The translations under genes and the position numbers were made by a program. Positions 50,895 through 61,115 of a stretch of DNA of 64,000 nt are shown in pieces. Origin of the DNA: Diploptera punctata. Lineage: Eukaryota; Arthropoda; Insecta; Blattodea; Blaberidae. The stretch covers positions 62,001 to 126,000 of the forward strand of contig JASPKZ010003845.1 of assembly GCA_030220185.1 (NCBI GenBank), in the 5' to 3' direction. The first letter of the stretch is position 1. Every line of letters begins with the position of its first letter. The notes beneath the pieces are model-generated. The model was given only the letters and a program-made list of their open reading frames with translations, made no database searches and had not been told where the DNA came from.

Positions 50895-51320
50895 TCCATA
50901 TGTGACTGACTGACATTTACAATACACTTTTGCAGCAAAATGGTTGCATAAATATTACAATTGATTGAAATTGGGGGTGTTATCTACGTGATATGATAGA
51001 GGAATAGTGTGTGGTTAAGACTGTACTTAAATATACAACTTTTGAAGAAAAACAGTGCTATTTATTATTTATCAAAGTATGTGTCACTGACTGACATAAA
51101 TGTCAACTCATCATGCAGCTAAACATGTTCATCTGCATCATGCTCTGAAGTGTGATTCCTAATTCAATTTTCCAAAATACCGTTTGGAGGACACATTTCA
51201 AGTTACATTCTCAATAAAAAACGAAACAGAAATCACAATTAAGACCAGAGTTATAACGTAATATATGGTGTGTGACTGACTATTTTCTGTGACTGACTGA
51301 CATATCTGAATTTTATTAAG
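50895..51320. repeat. Segment with recurrent GTGACTGACTGAC motif
   Basis: TGTGACTGACTGACAT or near variants occur at about 50903, 51080, 51268 and 51286. The same core recurs in the duplicated unit Z at 52853 and 54797. No frame or known element explains the motif. Confidence 0.5.
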
Positions 51321-51389
51321 ACTTTAATATTCTGGAGCTGCAAATATTATACAAATATTACAAAATAATACGAAATTATAATAGATAAG

Positions 51390-51714
51390 TCCACCGCTGT
51401 GGTCTCGAGGTAGCGTGCTGCCTTGTCACGCAACGGGCCCGGGTTCGATCCCCGGTCGGGACAGTTTTCCTGGGTGAGGTTTTTATCAGGATATTTCCTC
51501 AATGTAAGACAAATGTCAGGAAAACTTTAAGGCCCAAACGGTCCCCGAAACCATATGGCCATCATCAGCCTTATCATCATCATTCTTCACCGGTGTGGAA
51601 AGCAACGGGAAGCTACCACATTTACAGTTCCCTAGTAAAGCTGCGAGCATAGCATGAAAATGCTATGATTGCAGTGAAAGACCTGCCCTCGGGCAAAATT
51701 ACTATGGATGGATA
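51390..51714 (+). mobile_element. tRNA-derived SINE (family S2), plus strand, near full length
   Basis: Starts CCACCGCTGTGGTCTCGAGG (A-box region), B box in CCCGGGTTCGATCCCCGGTC, body TAAGACAAATGTCAGGAAAA, then CACCGGTGTGGAAAGCAACG and GAAAATGCTATGATTGCAGT, ending ACTATGGATGGATA. It is the cleanest S2 copy. Confidence 0.88.
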
Positions 51715-52725
51715 ATATATAAAAAGCGATAATATGGAGATGAATAAAGAACTTCACTACTTTTATCATGTATAGGAAATGTACAATTTGATATGCTGTA
51801 GAAATATTAAATAAATAGTGTAATTTATTTAACTTGGTTACCAAGTATCATTTTAAATTTCACAAAATAAAGAAAATATTAACTTCTTAAGAACTATAGT
51901 TAAATATGTCTAATATGAGTATATTTTTATTACTTCCATATTAACTGATTAAAATTTATCTGATGCTGTTAATAGATTGAACCATTAAAATAAATAAAAA
52001 TGCCGATATAGAATTTGCATTGTTCGTTCCAGAACACTAAAATTAACTTTCACGCATCTCAACTAAAAAGACAAAAAAAATTAAGCGAAAAAGTACAGTA
52101 TACAAATTATTAGATTTTTTATTTAAATGTGGAAAATTCTGTTAAAATTCTTTCAAAGCAACTGATTACAAATTATATTGCTGACATGTGTTCTATTTTT
52201 AAATTAAACAATCGAAAGAAATCTCTTACAATGCGCGAAATCTAACTTTATGACTGATTGTTTATACGTGGCGCACATAGTACAGCGTTGTCATACGTAT
52301 TTTCAATATGTTGGTTTCCAATAACGCTACACCCAATAATAATTATATTTTACACTACAGGTTATACATACTTAATCACATATACTCTACGCCAATTGTA
52401 TTTTTTATACAAGAAACTTCATATGATTTAGAACTGTTTTTGCAATTAATAAGCATGACTCTGTTTCACAAAGTGAATGCTAGCACAATGTGGCGACATC
52501 GCACTGTGTATCACCGATAATACGACACACATTGCATGTCAAAGGTCAAACTAATGCGAGAACCTTTCAGGTTCAAGGCCTCCCACACACATTTTCTAAC
52601 ACATAAGAACCGCGCACTTGATTTTAATTCCACTCACTTAATAACATACATATTGAAGAATCGCATAATGAGGAATTATTTAAATGTCATTAATAAAAAT
52701 ATAAAAATGTAATTGATATAATTAA
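51715..52725. other. Unassigned A+T-rich region
   Basis: About 1 kb with no recognisable coding region or repeat. Confidence 0.4.
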
Positions 52726-52729
52726 CGTA

Positions 52730-53083
52730 ATTACTTTACAAGACAATGTCGTTAATACTTTTTTGTTAGTTATGTACTTATATCGTAGAATCCCAGAGGA
52801 AATTTGGATCCATCAATTATCGTATTGTGTACAATAATTTTTGTATGTTTTATGTGACTGACTGTAGCTTACCCTTAATAATTATAGGGCGCATTTTAAT
52901 TATCTAGAATATTATATTACAATTATTATTATTACATTTATGATCAGGAAGGACCGAAATATGGTATAACAAAAGAGTCGGTGAAACAAAACAAATTTAT
53001 ACAGTGAAATCGTAAAACAAAATTTCGTTTAATTTTGCATGTGTTTTCAGGTTTCGGAATATATCATGCTATATTATTAATTT
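52730..53083. repeat. Duplicated unit Z, copy 1 (left part)
   Basis: It aligns in the same orientation with 54671-55035: shared blocks include TACTTTTTTGTTAG, CGTAGAATCC, GAGGAAATTT, CCATCAATTAT, GTGACTGACTG and TTTTCAGGTTT. A LINE D inserted at its right end at 53096; the unit resumes at 54326. Confidence 0.75.
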
Positions 53084-53095
53084 AGATCAAAGTAA

Positions 53096-54313
53096 CTTAA
53101 GGAGATAAAAGATAACCTAAGAGAAGAACAATGTGGATTTCGGAGTGGAAGATCATGTATTGATAATATTTTCTGTATTAGACAATTACAAGAGAAAATC
53201 CTAGCAAAAAATAAATAACTACATATGACCTTTATTGATTTAGAGATGGCATATGATAGTGTACCTCGACAAATGTTATGGACGGCAATAAGAAATATGA
53301 ATATCTGTGATAAATGGATTAATATTGTTCGGAGGATCTATAGTAATACAAAGGCTAAAGTAAAAATACAGAATACTTTAACAGAGGAATTCACGGTGAA
53401 TAAAGGCCTTAAGCAGGGATGCAGTTTATCACCAATTCTTTTTAACATTTATTTAGACCAGGCTCTTAACTTGTGGTATAAAAAATGTTCTGAAATGGGT
53501 ATTCCTATAGGAGGAAAAGTACTGCATTCATTGTTGTTTGCAGATGACCAAATTATTTTTGCAGGGGATGAAGATGATATGAAATATATGATAAATAAAC
53601 TAATGGAAGAATATAAAAAATGGGGACTGAATATAAATTTGCAGAAAACAGAATATATGTGTTTGGGAAAGGATTTGGATGACCTCATACTTGAAACAAG
53701 GAAAATAAAAAAGTGTGAATTTTTTAAATATCTTGGGTCAATAATTACAAGTTTAGGTACCTGTGAGAGAGATGTACAGACTAAAATTGCAATGGCAAAA
53801 AATGCAACTAAGACATTACATGGAATAATTTGGAATAAAAGTATTACAAAGGAAACTAAAATGAAAATTTATAAGAGCATAATACAGAATATTTTGTCAT
53901 ATGGAAGTGAAACTTGGTCTCTGACGGAATTACAAAAGAATAAAATTAGAACAGTTGAATTTGATTATTTTAGAAGAAGCCTCCAAAAAAACAAGACAGG
54001 ATAAAATAAGAAATGAATTCCTTTGGAGAGAAATGAATGTCACCACATCTGTTGTTAAGAGGATTGAAAATCAAACGCTTAAATGGTATGGCCATGTACA
54101 AAGAATGGAAAATGAAAGATGGCCAAAAAATATATACCAATGGTCACCCCCTGGAAGAAATAAACGTGGCAGACCAAGATGGAAATGGAAAACCTACGTC
54201 AGAACTATAATGGATGATCGGAATTTGGAAGAGGGAGATTGGAATGATAGAGATAAATGGAAACTGAAGACGGCAAACCTATAAGTGGGGAAAAGCCGAA
54301 GAAGAAGAGAAGA
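53096..54313 (+). pseudogene. LINE family D, 5'-truncated copy with 12 bp TSD
   Basis: Flanked by AGATCAAAGTAA at 53084-53095 and 54314-54325, with a GAAGAAGAAGAGAAGA tail. RT blocks: EEQCGFRSGRSCIDNIFCIR (53125 on), then in the 259-codon frame from 53225: TFIDLEMAYDSVPRQMLWTA (palm Asp), NKGLKQGCSLSPILFNIYLD, the catalytic box LLFADDQIIFAGDEDD (FADD, about 53538), KYLGSIITSLGTC and YGSETWSLTELQKN. A frameshift at about 53965-53990 moves the last part into the frame 53955-54284, with LKWYGHVQRMENERWPKNIY and GRNKRGRPRWKWK. An in-frame stop before 53225 breaks the upstream part. This is the least-damaged LINE RT core in the window. The endonuclease is absent. Confidence 0.9.
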
Positions 54314-54325
54314 AGATCAAAGTAA

Positions 54326-54450
54326 TCCGTATTTAAAACATCAACTTCTATAATCGGAAAATTTCATCTGCAAAAAAAATCTCATCGAAAAAATTACTCC
54401 TGCGCCAATATCACATCGGTATGACATTTTCATGTAATTACTCTAAATTT
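54326..54450. repeat. Duplicated unit Z, copy 1 (right part)
   Basis: AAAATTACTCCTGCG and CGGTATGACATTTTCATG match 55115-55165 of copy 2, which supports the LINE D having inserted within the unit. Confidence 0.65.
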
Positions 54451-54665
54451 AAATCCTTCCGCTGACTGCTTTTTAGCTCAAATTGTCACAGAAGAAGGGC
54501 CAGTAATCATTTAATGAAACAGCTGAGCCGAACAGTCTACCAGATTTCCTAAACCATGTTTATGTTAATACACAGCTGAGTCCAGCAAGCAACTGACTGC
54601 GTTATGCGTATTAGCAATATAAGTGAGGGGACAATAAGTCAGTCAGTCACGGGACTCCACCGGGA
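54451..54665. other. Spacer between the two Z copies
   Basis: No frame; contains AAGTCAGTCAGTCACGGG near 54637, the reverse orientation of the TGACTGAC motif. Confidence 0.4.
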
Positions 54666-54670
54666 AAAAT

Positions 54671-55185
54671 AATGACCTTACAAGAAAATGTCATCTATAC
54701 TTTTTTGTTAGCTGTGTACCGATAACGTAGAATCCAAGAGGAAATTTTAATCCATCAATTATTATGTTGTGTACAGTCATTTTTATCCGTTTTCTGTGAC
54801 TGACTGACCATAACTTACAGTTAACAACTATAGGACACATTTAAGGTATATAGAATATTAGAATCCAATTAATATTGATTAATTTACGACCAAGGAGGAC
54901 CAAAGTATGGTTTAACAAAAGATTTTGTGAAATAAAACGAATTATTACGACCAAATCATTAAACGAGGAATTGGTAAAATTTTGCGTATTTTTTCAGGTT
55001 TGGAATATGACAAGTTCTACCATTGTTATTAGATTAAAATAATGCACATTTGAAAAATTTTCTTATAGAATTATAAAATTTGATATTTACAGATATATAT
55101 TACATCAACAAAATTATTCCTGCGACAGATTCAAAATTTTCACTTCGGTATGACATTTTCATGGAATCGCTCTATATCTAGTTTT
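54671..55185. repeat. Duplicated unit Z, copy 2 (uninterrupted)
   Basis: About 515 bp corresponding to 52730-53083 plus 54326-54450. No coding frame is conserved between the copies. Confidence 0.75.
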
Positions 55186-55197
55186 CCATTAATATCA

Positions 55198-55265
55198 TCT
55201 AACTCATTGTTTAATACTCTTCTCCATTCACCTATCTGTTCGTCTCTCTTTGGTCCAATATGTCA
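55198..55265 (-). mobile_element. Small LINE family A fragment
   Basis: CTTCTCCATTCACCTATCTG and CGTCTCTCTTTGGTCCAA match 1326-1372 of the reference copy on the minus strand. Confidence 0.6.
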
Positions 55266-55282
55266 CTCATTGACATCTGTAG

Positions 55283-55400
55283 CGAAATAAGATTAACTAA
55301 ATTAACTTGGTCTAGAAACTCCTACGAGTAATAGAAGGGAGGCTGTGGCTAGACTCAAAGGGCCATAAAACCAATAAATAAATTATTGTTATTATATTTA
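55283..55400 (+). mobile_element. 3' end of SINE S1 (segment G), plus strand
   Basis: ATTAACTTGGTCTAGAAACT, AGGCTGTGGCTAGACTCAAA and the end GGGCCATAAAACCAATAAAT with an ATTATTGTTATTA tail match the reverse complement of segment G at 29762-29850. This copy shows the intact 3' terminus, which resembles the L2-like 3' end (GCCAGAATAAATAAAG). Confidence 0.55.
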
Positions 55401-55836
55401 TACTAATTACTGAAGAAGATAAAATGGGTCCTATTAATAAAATTGCAGCCAGTGTTTACCTTCAAAACTGAGGGAAATCGGGAAAAGATCTCATGTTGAT
55501 TGACACCGGACACTGAACTCAGGATCTCACGAATACCCTACCGCTTGAGCAACTTGCTTGATTAAGTGACTTTGAACCTATAAAGCTAACGATTATTCTT
55601 TGTTTTGTTTCCAATTTTTGTCAGCTCTTTTAGTTCTGAATTCGGACTGGACGATCAGAATGCCCTAAAATGGAATAAAGTCTACTCTACGATGCTATGT
55701 GAGATGTAGATGTCGACTTCAGCGTTCGGCATACCAGGTTCACTATGACACATATCGCCATTTTTGTTGGGACTATGGCCACGAGGAGGGGACTACAACA
55801 CTCTCGTTGACTCCTTCAACCCTCTTTTGTATCAGT
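55401..55836. other. Unassigned region
   Basis: No supportable feature. Confidence 0.35.
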
Positions 55837-55850
55837 TAATATAGAAAAAT

Positions 55851-56177
55851 TCCGTGGCGCGACAAGCCTACAAGGTTTGGCCTACCAGTCGGTTACTGGT
55901 ATTACATCCACATGTAATAATCATAGAGGTGGACGACCATCTATCCCGTATAGAGATGACATGTGGTCAGTACATCGGGTCCTCCCGCCGTTATAGCTGG
56001 TTTTCTCAACCTAGAGCCACTACTTATTTTAGTTTTCCAAATTACACACGATTCAGGGTAGGCACCGGTCCCATACTGACCTAAATTCCCCGAAAATGTA
56101 GGATTCGAACCAGCTTAAGTCCCGTAAGCTCTGCACCAAGGCATCCATGCCTTAACCGCTCGGCTAGGGTGCGGGAC
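55851..56177 (-). mobile_element. tRNA-derived SINE (family S3), second copy
   Basis: The minus strand starts GTCCCGCACCCTAGCCGAGC, with A box GAGCGGTTAAGGCATGG and B box GCTGGTTCGAATCC, and body CCACATGTCATCTCTATACG. TAATATAG lies at 55837-55844 and again at 56178-56185, followed on both sides by a short A-rich stretch, a probable TSD of at least 8 bp. Confidence 0.8.
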
Positions 56178-56185
56178 TAATATAG

Positions 56186-56520
56186 GGAAACAAATAACAA
56201 TAATATTGAGATGGTATTTTGCTGATTGCATACCAGTATCTGAAGAAGTGCTTTAATCAGTGTTAGCAACGCAATTGAAGCGTATCTTTGGGAGTGTTTT
56301 GCTTGTCAAGCGTTCAGAAGCAAGTGATAGGGGTTGGCAGACCTGTCTCTAATGAAGATATACGACGTATTCAACCCTCTCCACTTTGCGTTGAATAAGT
56401 TAAAATCCCAGCAGAGTAGGAAGGTGAGTTACAACCGGGTCAAAATTAATTCCCTTAAAACGCACATTGACTAACCATGAAGGATCTTTATTCACTTTCT
56501 CCTGTTAAAGAAGCTACTTA
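56186..56520. other. Unassigned region
   Basis: No recognisable gene or repeat. Confidence 0.35.
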
Positions 56521-56523
56521 ATT

Positions 56524-56958
56524 TTAATAATAACAATAATAATAATAATAATTTTATTTATATACATAATTTTAATGTTTACACATCTTTCTGTGCCTAA
56601 AGTTTTATTTTTCTTCTCCACTTGTCTCTCTCCATCCAATCCATGTCCTCCAGTCCTCTTGCTCTCATTCCAGTTCTTATTTCCTGCATCCACGAGTTTC
56701 AAGGTCTTCCCCTCCTCTTTCTTCCAGGTGAACACCATTCCAATGTTTTCCTGGGTAAACTTTCTTCTTGCATTCGTCGTACGTGCCCATACCAATTTAA
56801 TTGCTTATACCGTATATAATCTACTATTGAATAACCAATATTAATTTTTTCTCTTATGACAGTATTTCTTATTTTGTCTAATTTTGAACATCTTGCTGCT
56901 CTCCTCAAGAAATCCATTTCCATCGACATAAGTTTTTGTTCTAAGTTTTTGTTGAATT
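56524..56958 (-). pseudogene. LINE family D-type C-terminus, minus strand, copy 1
   Basis: The minus strand from about 56955 encodes KLMSMEMDFLRRAARCSKLD, RNTVIREKINIGYSIVDYIR, QLNWYGHVRRMQEESLPRKT and EWCSPGRKRRGRP (tail end of frame 56699-57220), then in another frame GTGGHGLDGERQVEKKNK. It ends in an ATT-type tail at 56524-56550. Confidence 0.75.
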
Positions 56959-56960
56959 TA

Positions 56961-56963
56961 ATA

Positions 56964-57032
<69 letters not shown>
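56961..57032. repeat. (AAT)n microsatellite between two LINE D copies
   Basis: About 72 bp of AAT. On the minus strand this is the 3' tail of the right-hand LINE copy. The poly-Leu and poly-Asn runs in the frames crossing it are artefacts. Confidence 0.95.
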
Positions 57033-57530
57033 CTACAGCTACTGTCGTCTTTCCGTGCCAACTTCCAAAGCCTTCGATCTTTAGCATCTTCAATGCTTAA
57101 CCCTGTTGCTTGCATTGCTATCCTCATGCTTTCCTTCCATGTTAACCTTGGTCTCCCTATTTTCGTCTTTCTGGTCTGTTGCCATTGATATAGTTGTTTC
57201 GGCCATCGCTTATCTTCCATTCTTAAAATATGTCCTAACCATTTCTATTCCTTCACAATTCATTCAGTTATGCTTTCTTCTGTTTCTTTATGTTTCTAAT
57301 TTCCTTATTTGTGACACGTTCTAATTTTGACTTTCTTCCACTGCTGCGTAAATAATCCATTTGGGGCTATCATTCTATTCTTGTAGTACTTATTGTTTGC
57401 CCATACCTATCTACCATATATTGCAATATATTCCACCAATGTTTTGCCTATATTTTTGTCGTCTTTCCAAACATACTTATCCCACCATATAGAATTTAGC
57501 GATGAAATTATTTTGGTACTAAATTCTACT
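57033..57530 (-). pseudogene. LINE family D-type C-terminus, minus strand, copy 2
   Basis: The minus strand encodes MEDKRWPKQLYQWQQTRKTK, IGRPRLTWKESMRIAMQATG and SIEDAKDRRLWKLARKDD, the end of a LINE D-like protein. Further right (57240-57500) is decayed upstream sequence, including CTATTTACGCAGCAG-like RT code. It is a separate insertion from copy 1 with its own AAT tail. Confidence 0.7.
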
Positions 57531-57531
57531 A

Positions 57532-57770
57532 TAGTCGGCGCAGAAAGAGTCCTTCGATACGGCGGATCTGGCGGAAGAGGCAACTGTATCTCTAAGGGAA
57601 GTAGAGAAACGCTACCTTGCGGTGAAGAGGGATCTTAAAATTTATGGGAGGAAACCCCAGACGGAAAAAATTCCTGGTCCTCCAGGTTGGGTCCTTATAC
57701 TGTGGGCTAGCTCCTCACAAATTAGAAAAAATCATACAATGCTAAAAGACCAAAGAATAATAATAATAAT
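57532..57770 (+). mobile_element. Family I unit with AAT tail
   Basis: AGTCGGCGCAGAAAGAGTCC and CGGCGGATCTGGCGGAAGAG match the reverse complement of 8000-8060. GGTCCTCCAGGTTGGGTCCT and ATGCTAAAAGACCAAAGAAT match 60274-60350. The plus frame 57622-57834 includes EKIPGPPGWVLILWASSS. It ends in the AAT array at 57759-57833. The repeated 3' end and tail suggest a retroposed unit; the protein is not recognised. Confidence 0.5.
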
Positions 57771-57833
57771 AATAATACTAATAATTATTAATAATAATAA
57801 TAATAATAATAATAGTAATAATAATAGTACTTA
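57759..57833. repeat. (AAT)n microsatellite
   Basis: Tail of the family I unit. Confidence 0.9.
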
Positions 57834-58145
57834 GTTATCACAACGTTTGGACCGAAATCCAGTTTCATAGGACTGGAGTGGTTAGTTCCAGAACCGGTTC
57901 ATTCGCCCTCTCTGCCGTTGGGAAAAAAATCCTCTTCCGCCGTCGACGCCGTTGAACTCCTCAATTGATCCGCGGGTGCTTATTTGGCAAGGCCTTATTC
58001 GCACTTGTCCTGTATATCTACAGGAACTTCCCCTATCAGCCATTGGGACGCGCCGTGTCGGGGTTGTGGACCTCCAGCGTCTTACATGAGCCCTTACTTA
58101 ATTCAGAACCAAACCCCCATGTAAGCTAACCAAGCACGGTCTGCA
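57834..58145. other. Unassigned G+C-richer segment
   Basis: More G+C-rich than its surroundings (CGCCGTCGACGCCGTTGAAC, GACGCGCCGTGTCGGGGTTG). It may be the upstream portion of a retroelement. Not classified. Confidence 0.3.
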
Positions 58146-58149
58146 GATT

Positions 58150-58975
58150 TCTTTTGAAAAAAAAAAAACGGAGTATATTTCATGCAATAAACAAGCACCA
58201 AAATATCTGGAAACTAAATATGGAAAAATTAAACGAGTTTCACAATTTAAATATCTTGGTGAAATCATTCAGGAAAATGGAATTGAAACTAAAGCCAATA
58301 AAAGTAGATGCCAAAAAATGGAAACAGCATTTCAGCTTACTCACAACACTTATAATAAAAAATGCATATCTTTACATACAAAATTACGACACTGTAACAC
58401 TGTAATTAAACCAGAGTGCCTCCATGGAGCAGAAACATTAATTTTGAACAGAAAAAAATGTATCGAAAATATAGTGAAAAAATAATGAAAAATTATAAGA
58501 AAAGTTTTAGGTCCACAAGTCATAGGTGAAGCATTTAGAATCAGAAGTAAAAAGGAAATAAAAATATATACAGACATTCATAGTGATATTAGAAAACGAA
58601 GATTAAAATGTTATGGCCATATGAAACGAATTAACTCAAATACGCTTACAAAACAGATAATGGAATTCTACGAAAACAGACGTAAAGCTCCAGTGGATAC
58701 CATGAAGTGGATTGATGAAGTCAAAAAGGATTTAAAATTGGCAGGAATTACTAAAGAAGATAACCCCAACAGATATATATTTAGAATTAAGGTGAATAAG
58801 TGGCAAGTTGACTAAGAGGACAAACCGAAGAAAAAAAACTGGAACAGCTTGGACAGATGATAGAAAACAAACTCATACCAAAATAATGAAAGAAATTTGG
58901 GCTCAAAGGAAACGCCTCTACGTACTTTTCGTAGTCCTACACGGGCCCATCCGCAATAAAAAAATAATAACAACA
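58150..58975 (+). pseudogene. LINE family C reverse transcriptase C-terminal fragment, plus strand
   Basis: In shifting plus frames: FKYLGEIIQENGIETKANKS (about 58242), then LHTKLRHCNTVIKPECLHGA, then RKRRLKCYGHMKRINSNTLT (C.GH..R signature, 58594 on), the MKWIDEVKKDLKLAGITKED block and WTDDRKQTHTKIMKEIWAQR. The order resembles LINE families A, B and D, but the sequence is distant, so I treat it as its own family. Frameshifts at about 58280 and 58490. Confidence 0.7.
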
Positions 58976-59590
58976 ATAATGTTAATAAGTAATTTTTACA
59001 TGTCACACCCCATTCGGATCTTACAGTGGCATGATCTGTCGGGAAGAGGGATTTTAACTGTGGATTATACATATACCTTTTTGACAAGGACATGGAGGGC
59101 CTCCCCGAATGAGTGATCGGCTCAAAGTTACGGCCTCCTCCGAGAAAAAACGACGTTAAGATAAAACACACCATTCATACTAAACATGACAAATATGACA
59201 ATGATGATTATGATAGCCGGATGATTTAGCAGGTTTCACAATATCCTTCAGCGCCCAATAAATCTACTGTCATTCTCCACATTTCTCCGTCATCCCAACA
59301 TGTCATCTAGTCATTTTCCCCTCATTCTGCTCAAAACATCATGAATCCACGTTATTTTAGCCACCCTCTTCTTCTCCTACCAAGTGGCACCGTTTTCTAG
59401 TATTCTTCTTGGTAATCTGTCTTCCGTCGTTATTTTTATATGACCATAAAATTTGAATTTTTAAAAATTAAATTCACTATCGAAGTTTGAACATTCGCCT
59501 TTCGTTTAATTGCATTGTTTCTTATTTTATCTCTTCTAGAAAAATTAACTGAACGTCTAAAAATCATTTTATGCAGAATTTAATTTACTT
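58976..59590. other. Unassigned region, possibly old LINE
   Basis: A 120-codon minus frame (58812-59174) is a shadow of LINE C on its right half and non-coding on the left. TTCTTCTCCTACC and CTCTTCTAGAAAAATTAACT around 59380-59550 vaguely resemble minus-strand LINE code, but not enough to call. Confidence 0.3.
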
Positions 59591-59594
59591 ATTT

Positions 59595-59954
59595 TTCTAG
59601 ACATTAATTCCCATCTTTCTGCATCGTATGCCAAGATCCTACATACCTCGATTCCCAATTATTTATCATCCCGTTTCCAGTATCTATCCTCAAACCATAA
59701 CTTAAACACAAGATCACAACATAGTCTCTTACTTAATATACCGCAACATAGGACATCACATCACTCCATGTCATATACCATCTCCACTTCTCGCAACTGG
59801 AATTCCCTACCACAAGAAATAAGGGGCTGCCGGACATTGACATCTTTTAAAAGAAATCTAAATTTATATTTGCTCTAAACTCGACTTCATTATTATCCAG
59901 TGTAAGATATATATATATATTAATTGGTGTTTCCCGTATAATGTATCATATTTA

Positions 59955-59990
<36 letters not shown>

Positions 59991-60204
59991 TATTATTATT
60001 ATTATTATTATTATTATCGTATCATTATTGTTATTACCCTATAAAATGTTGTTTGTACATGACATTTACATTGCTACATTTATTGTATATTTAACTGTTT
60101 ATAATTAGTACAGTGTATATCTATATTTGTCGAATATTTATTTGTATTTGTGCTGGTTGAGTGGAAGAGAGGGCCTTATGGCCTTAACTCTGCCAGAATA
60201 AATA

Positions 60205-60210
<6 letters not shown>
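59595..60210 (+). pseudogene. L2/CR1-like LINE 3' end, plus strand
   Basis: The plus strand at 59690-59875 encodes TQDHNIVSYLIYRNIGHHIT and TSRNWNSLPQEIRGCRTLTS followed by a KRNLNLYL tail, the L2/CR1 RT C-terminus. The 3' UTR contains an ATT array (59955-60020) and ends with GGCCTTATGGCCTTAACTCT and CCAGAATAAATAAAGT. Confidence 0.75.

Positions 60211-60248
<38 letters not shown>
60211..60248. repeat. (ATT)n tail of L2-like LINE
   Basis: The array starts exactly at the end of the LINE 3' UTR, showing how such microsatellites arise. Confidence 0.95.
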
Positions 60249-60249
<1 letters not shown>

Positions 60250-60271
60250 AACTTATTATTGTATTAAAATC

Positions 60272-60365
60272 TCCTAGTCCTCCAGCTGAGGGGTTGAGGC
60301 ATCAGGCTAGTTCCCTGTTAAAAAAATAAAATGCTAAAAAAAGAACAATGAAATGCTAGACGCAT
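60272..60365 (+). mobile_element. Family I 3' end, short copy
   Basis: AGTCCTCCAGCTGAGGGGTT, CATCAGGCTAGTTCCCTGTT and AAATGCTAAAAAAAGAACAA match the end of 57532-57770 in the same orientation, again followed by AAT repeats. Confidence 0.55.
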
Positions 60366-60410
60366 TTAATAATGATAATAATAATAATAATGATAATAAT
60401 AATAATAATG

Positions 60411-60444
<34 letters not shown>

Positions 60445-60473
60445 TGATAATAATAATAATAATAATAATAATA
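60366..60473. repeat. (AAT)n/(GAT)n microsatellite
   Basis: About 108 bp. It lies between a family I 3' end and a LINE A 3' end of opposite orientation, so it could be the merged tail of both. Confidence 0.95.
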
Positions 60474-61115
60474 ACTAATTCACTGGCACTATCGAACCCG
60501 TGAGTTCACGGATGCGCGGACATAAACTCTCCATTCATCCCAATCATGAGATATAGTCTTCTAATCATTCCCTTATAATCTACTTCTCTGAAATCAAATT
60601 TAATTTATTCTCCCACTTCATTCTTGGTCTACCAACTGGGCGTTTTCCCTCCGGTTTTCCTATAAGAAGCTTCCATGCACGTCTTTCATTCCCAATTCGT
60701 GCAACATGTCTTGCCTATCCCAGTCGGCGAGACTTAACTATTCTTATTATAATATCTGGCTCCATATAAAGACCATGTAGTTCACTATTAAATAGTCTTC
60801 TCCATTCACCTGTCTGTTCATCTCTCTTTGGTCCAAAAATGTTCATAATAAATTTATTCTCAAATTCTCGTAATCTCCTTTCCCCCGTTAATTAAGAGTC
60901 CATGTTTGGCATCCATATAATATAACTGGTAGAATAATAGTTTTATATATCTTCAGTTTAAAGTTTTTTGAAAGGAGTTGGAAGTCAATAGTCTCTGCAA
61001 TGCATAATAGCATGCATTTCCAGAAATGTGCCTATGTGTAATTTTATTTTGCATCTGATTCCTATTTGTGGTTATTGTTCCTAGGTTTTTGAATTCAGCC
61101 ACTTTCTAATAAGTC
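60474..61115 (-). pseudogene. LINE family A, minus strand, decayed
   Basis: Colinear with 1008-1650: CACTGGCACTATCGAACCCG, CTTGGTCTACCAACTGGGCG, CTCCATTCACCTGTCTGTTC and GTTATTGTTCCTAGGTTTTT. Indels disrupt the frame everywhere. It is close in sequence to the reference copy, so the two may come from a recent subfamily. Confidence 0.8.

Noticed and set aside
56699..57220. A 173-codon minus frame with a long run of leucines
   Set aside because: The run is the translated AAT microsatellite; the frame fuses the ends of two separate LINE copies.
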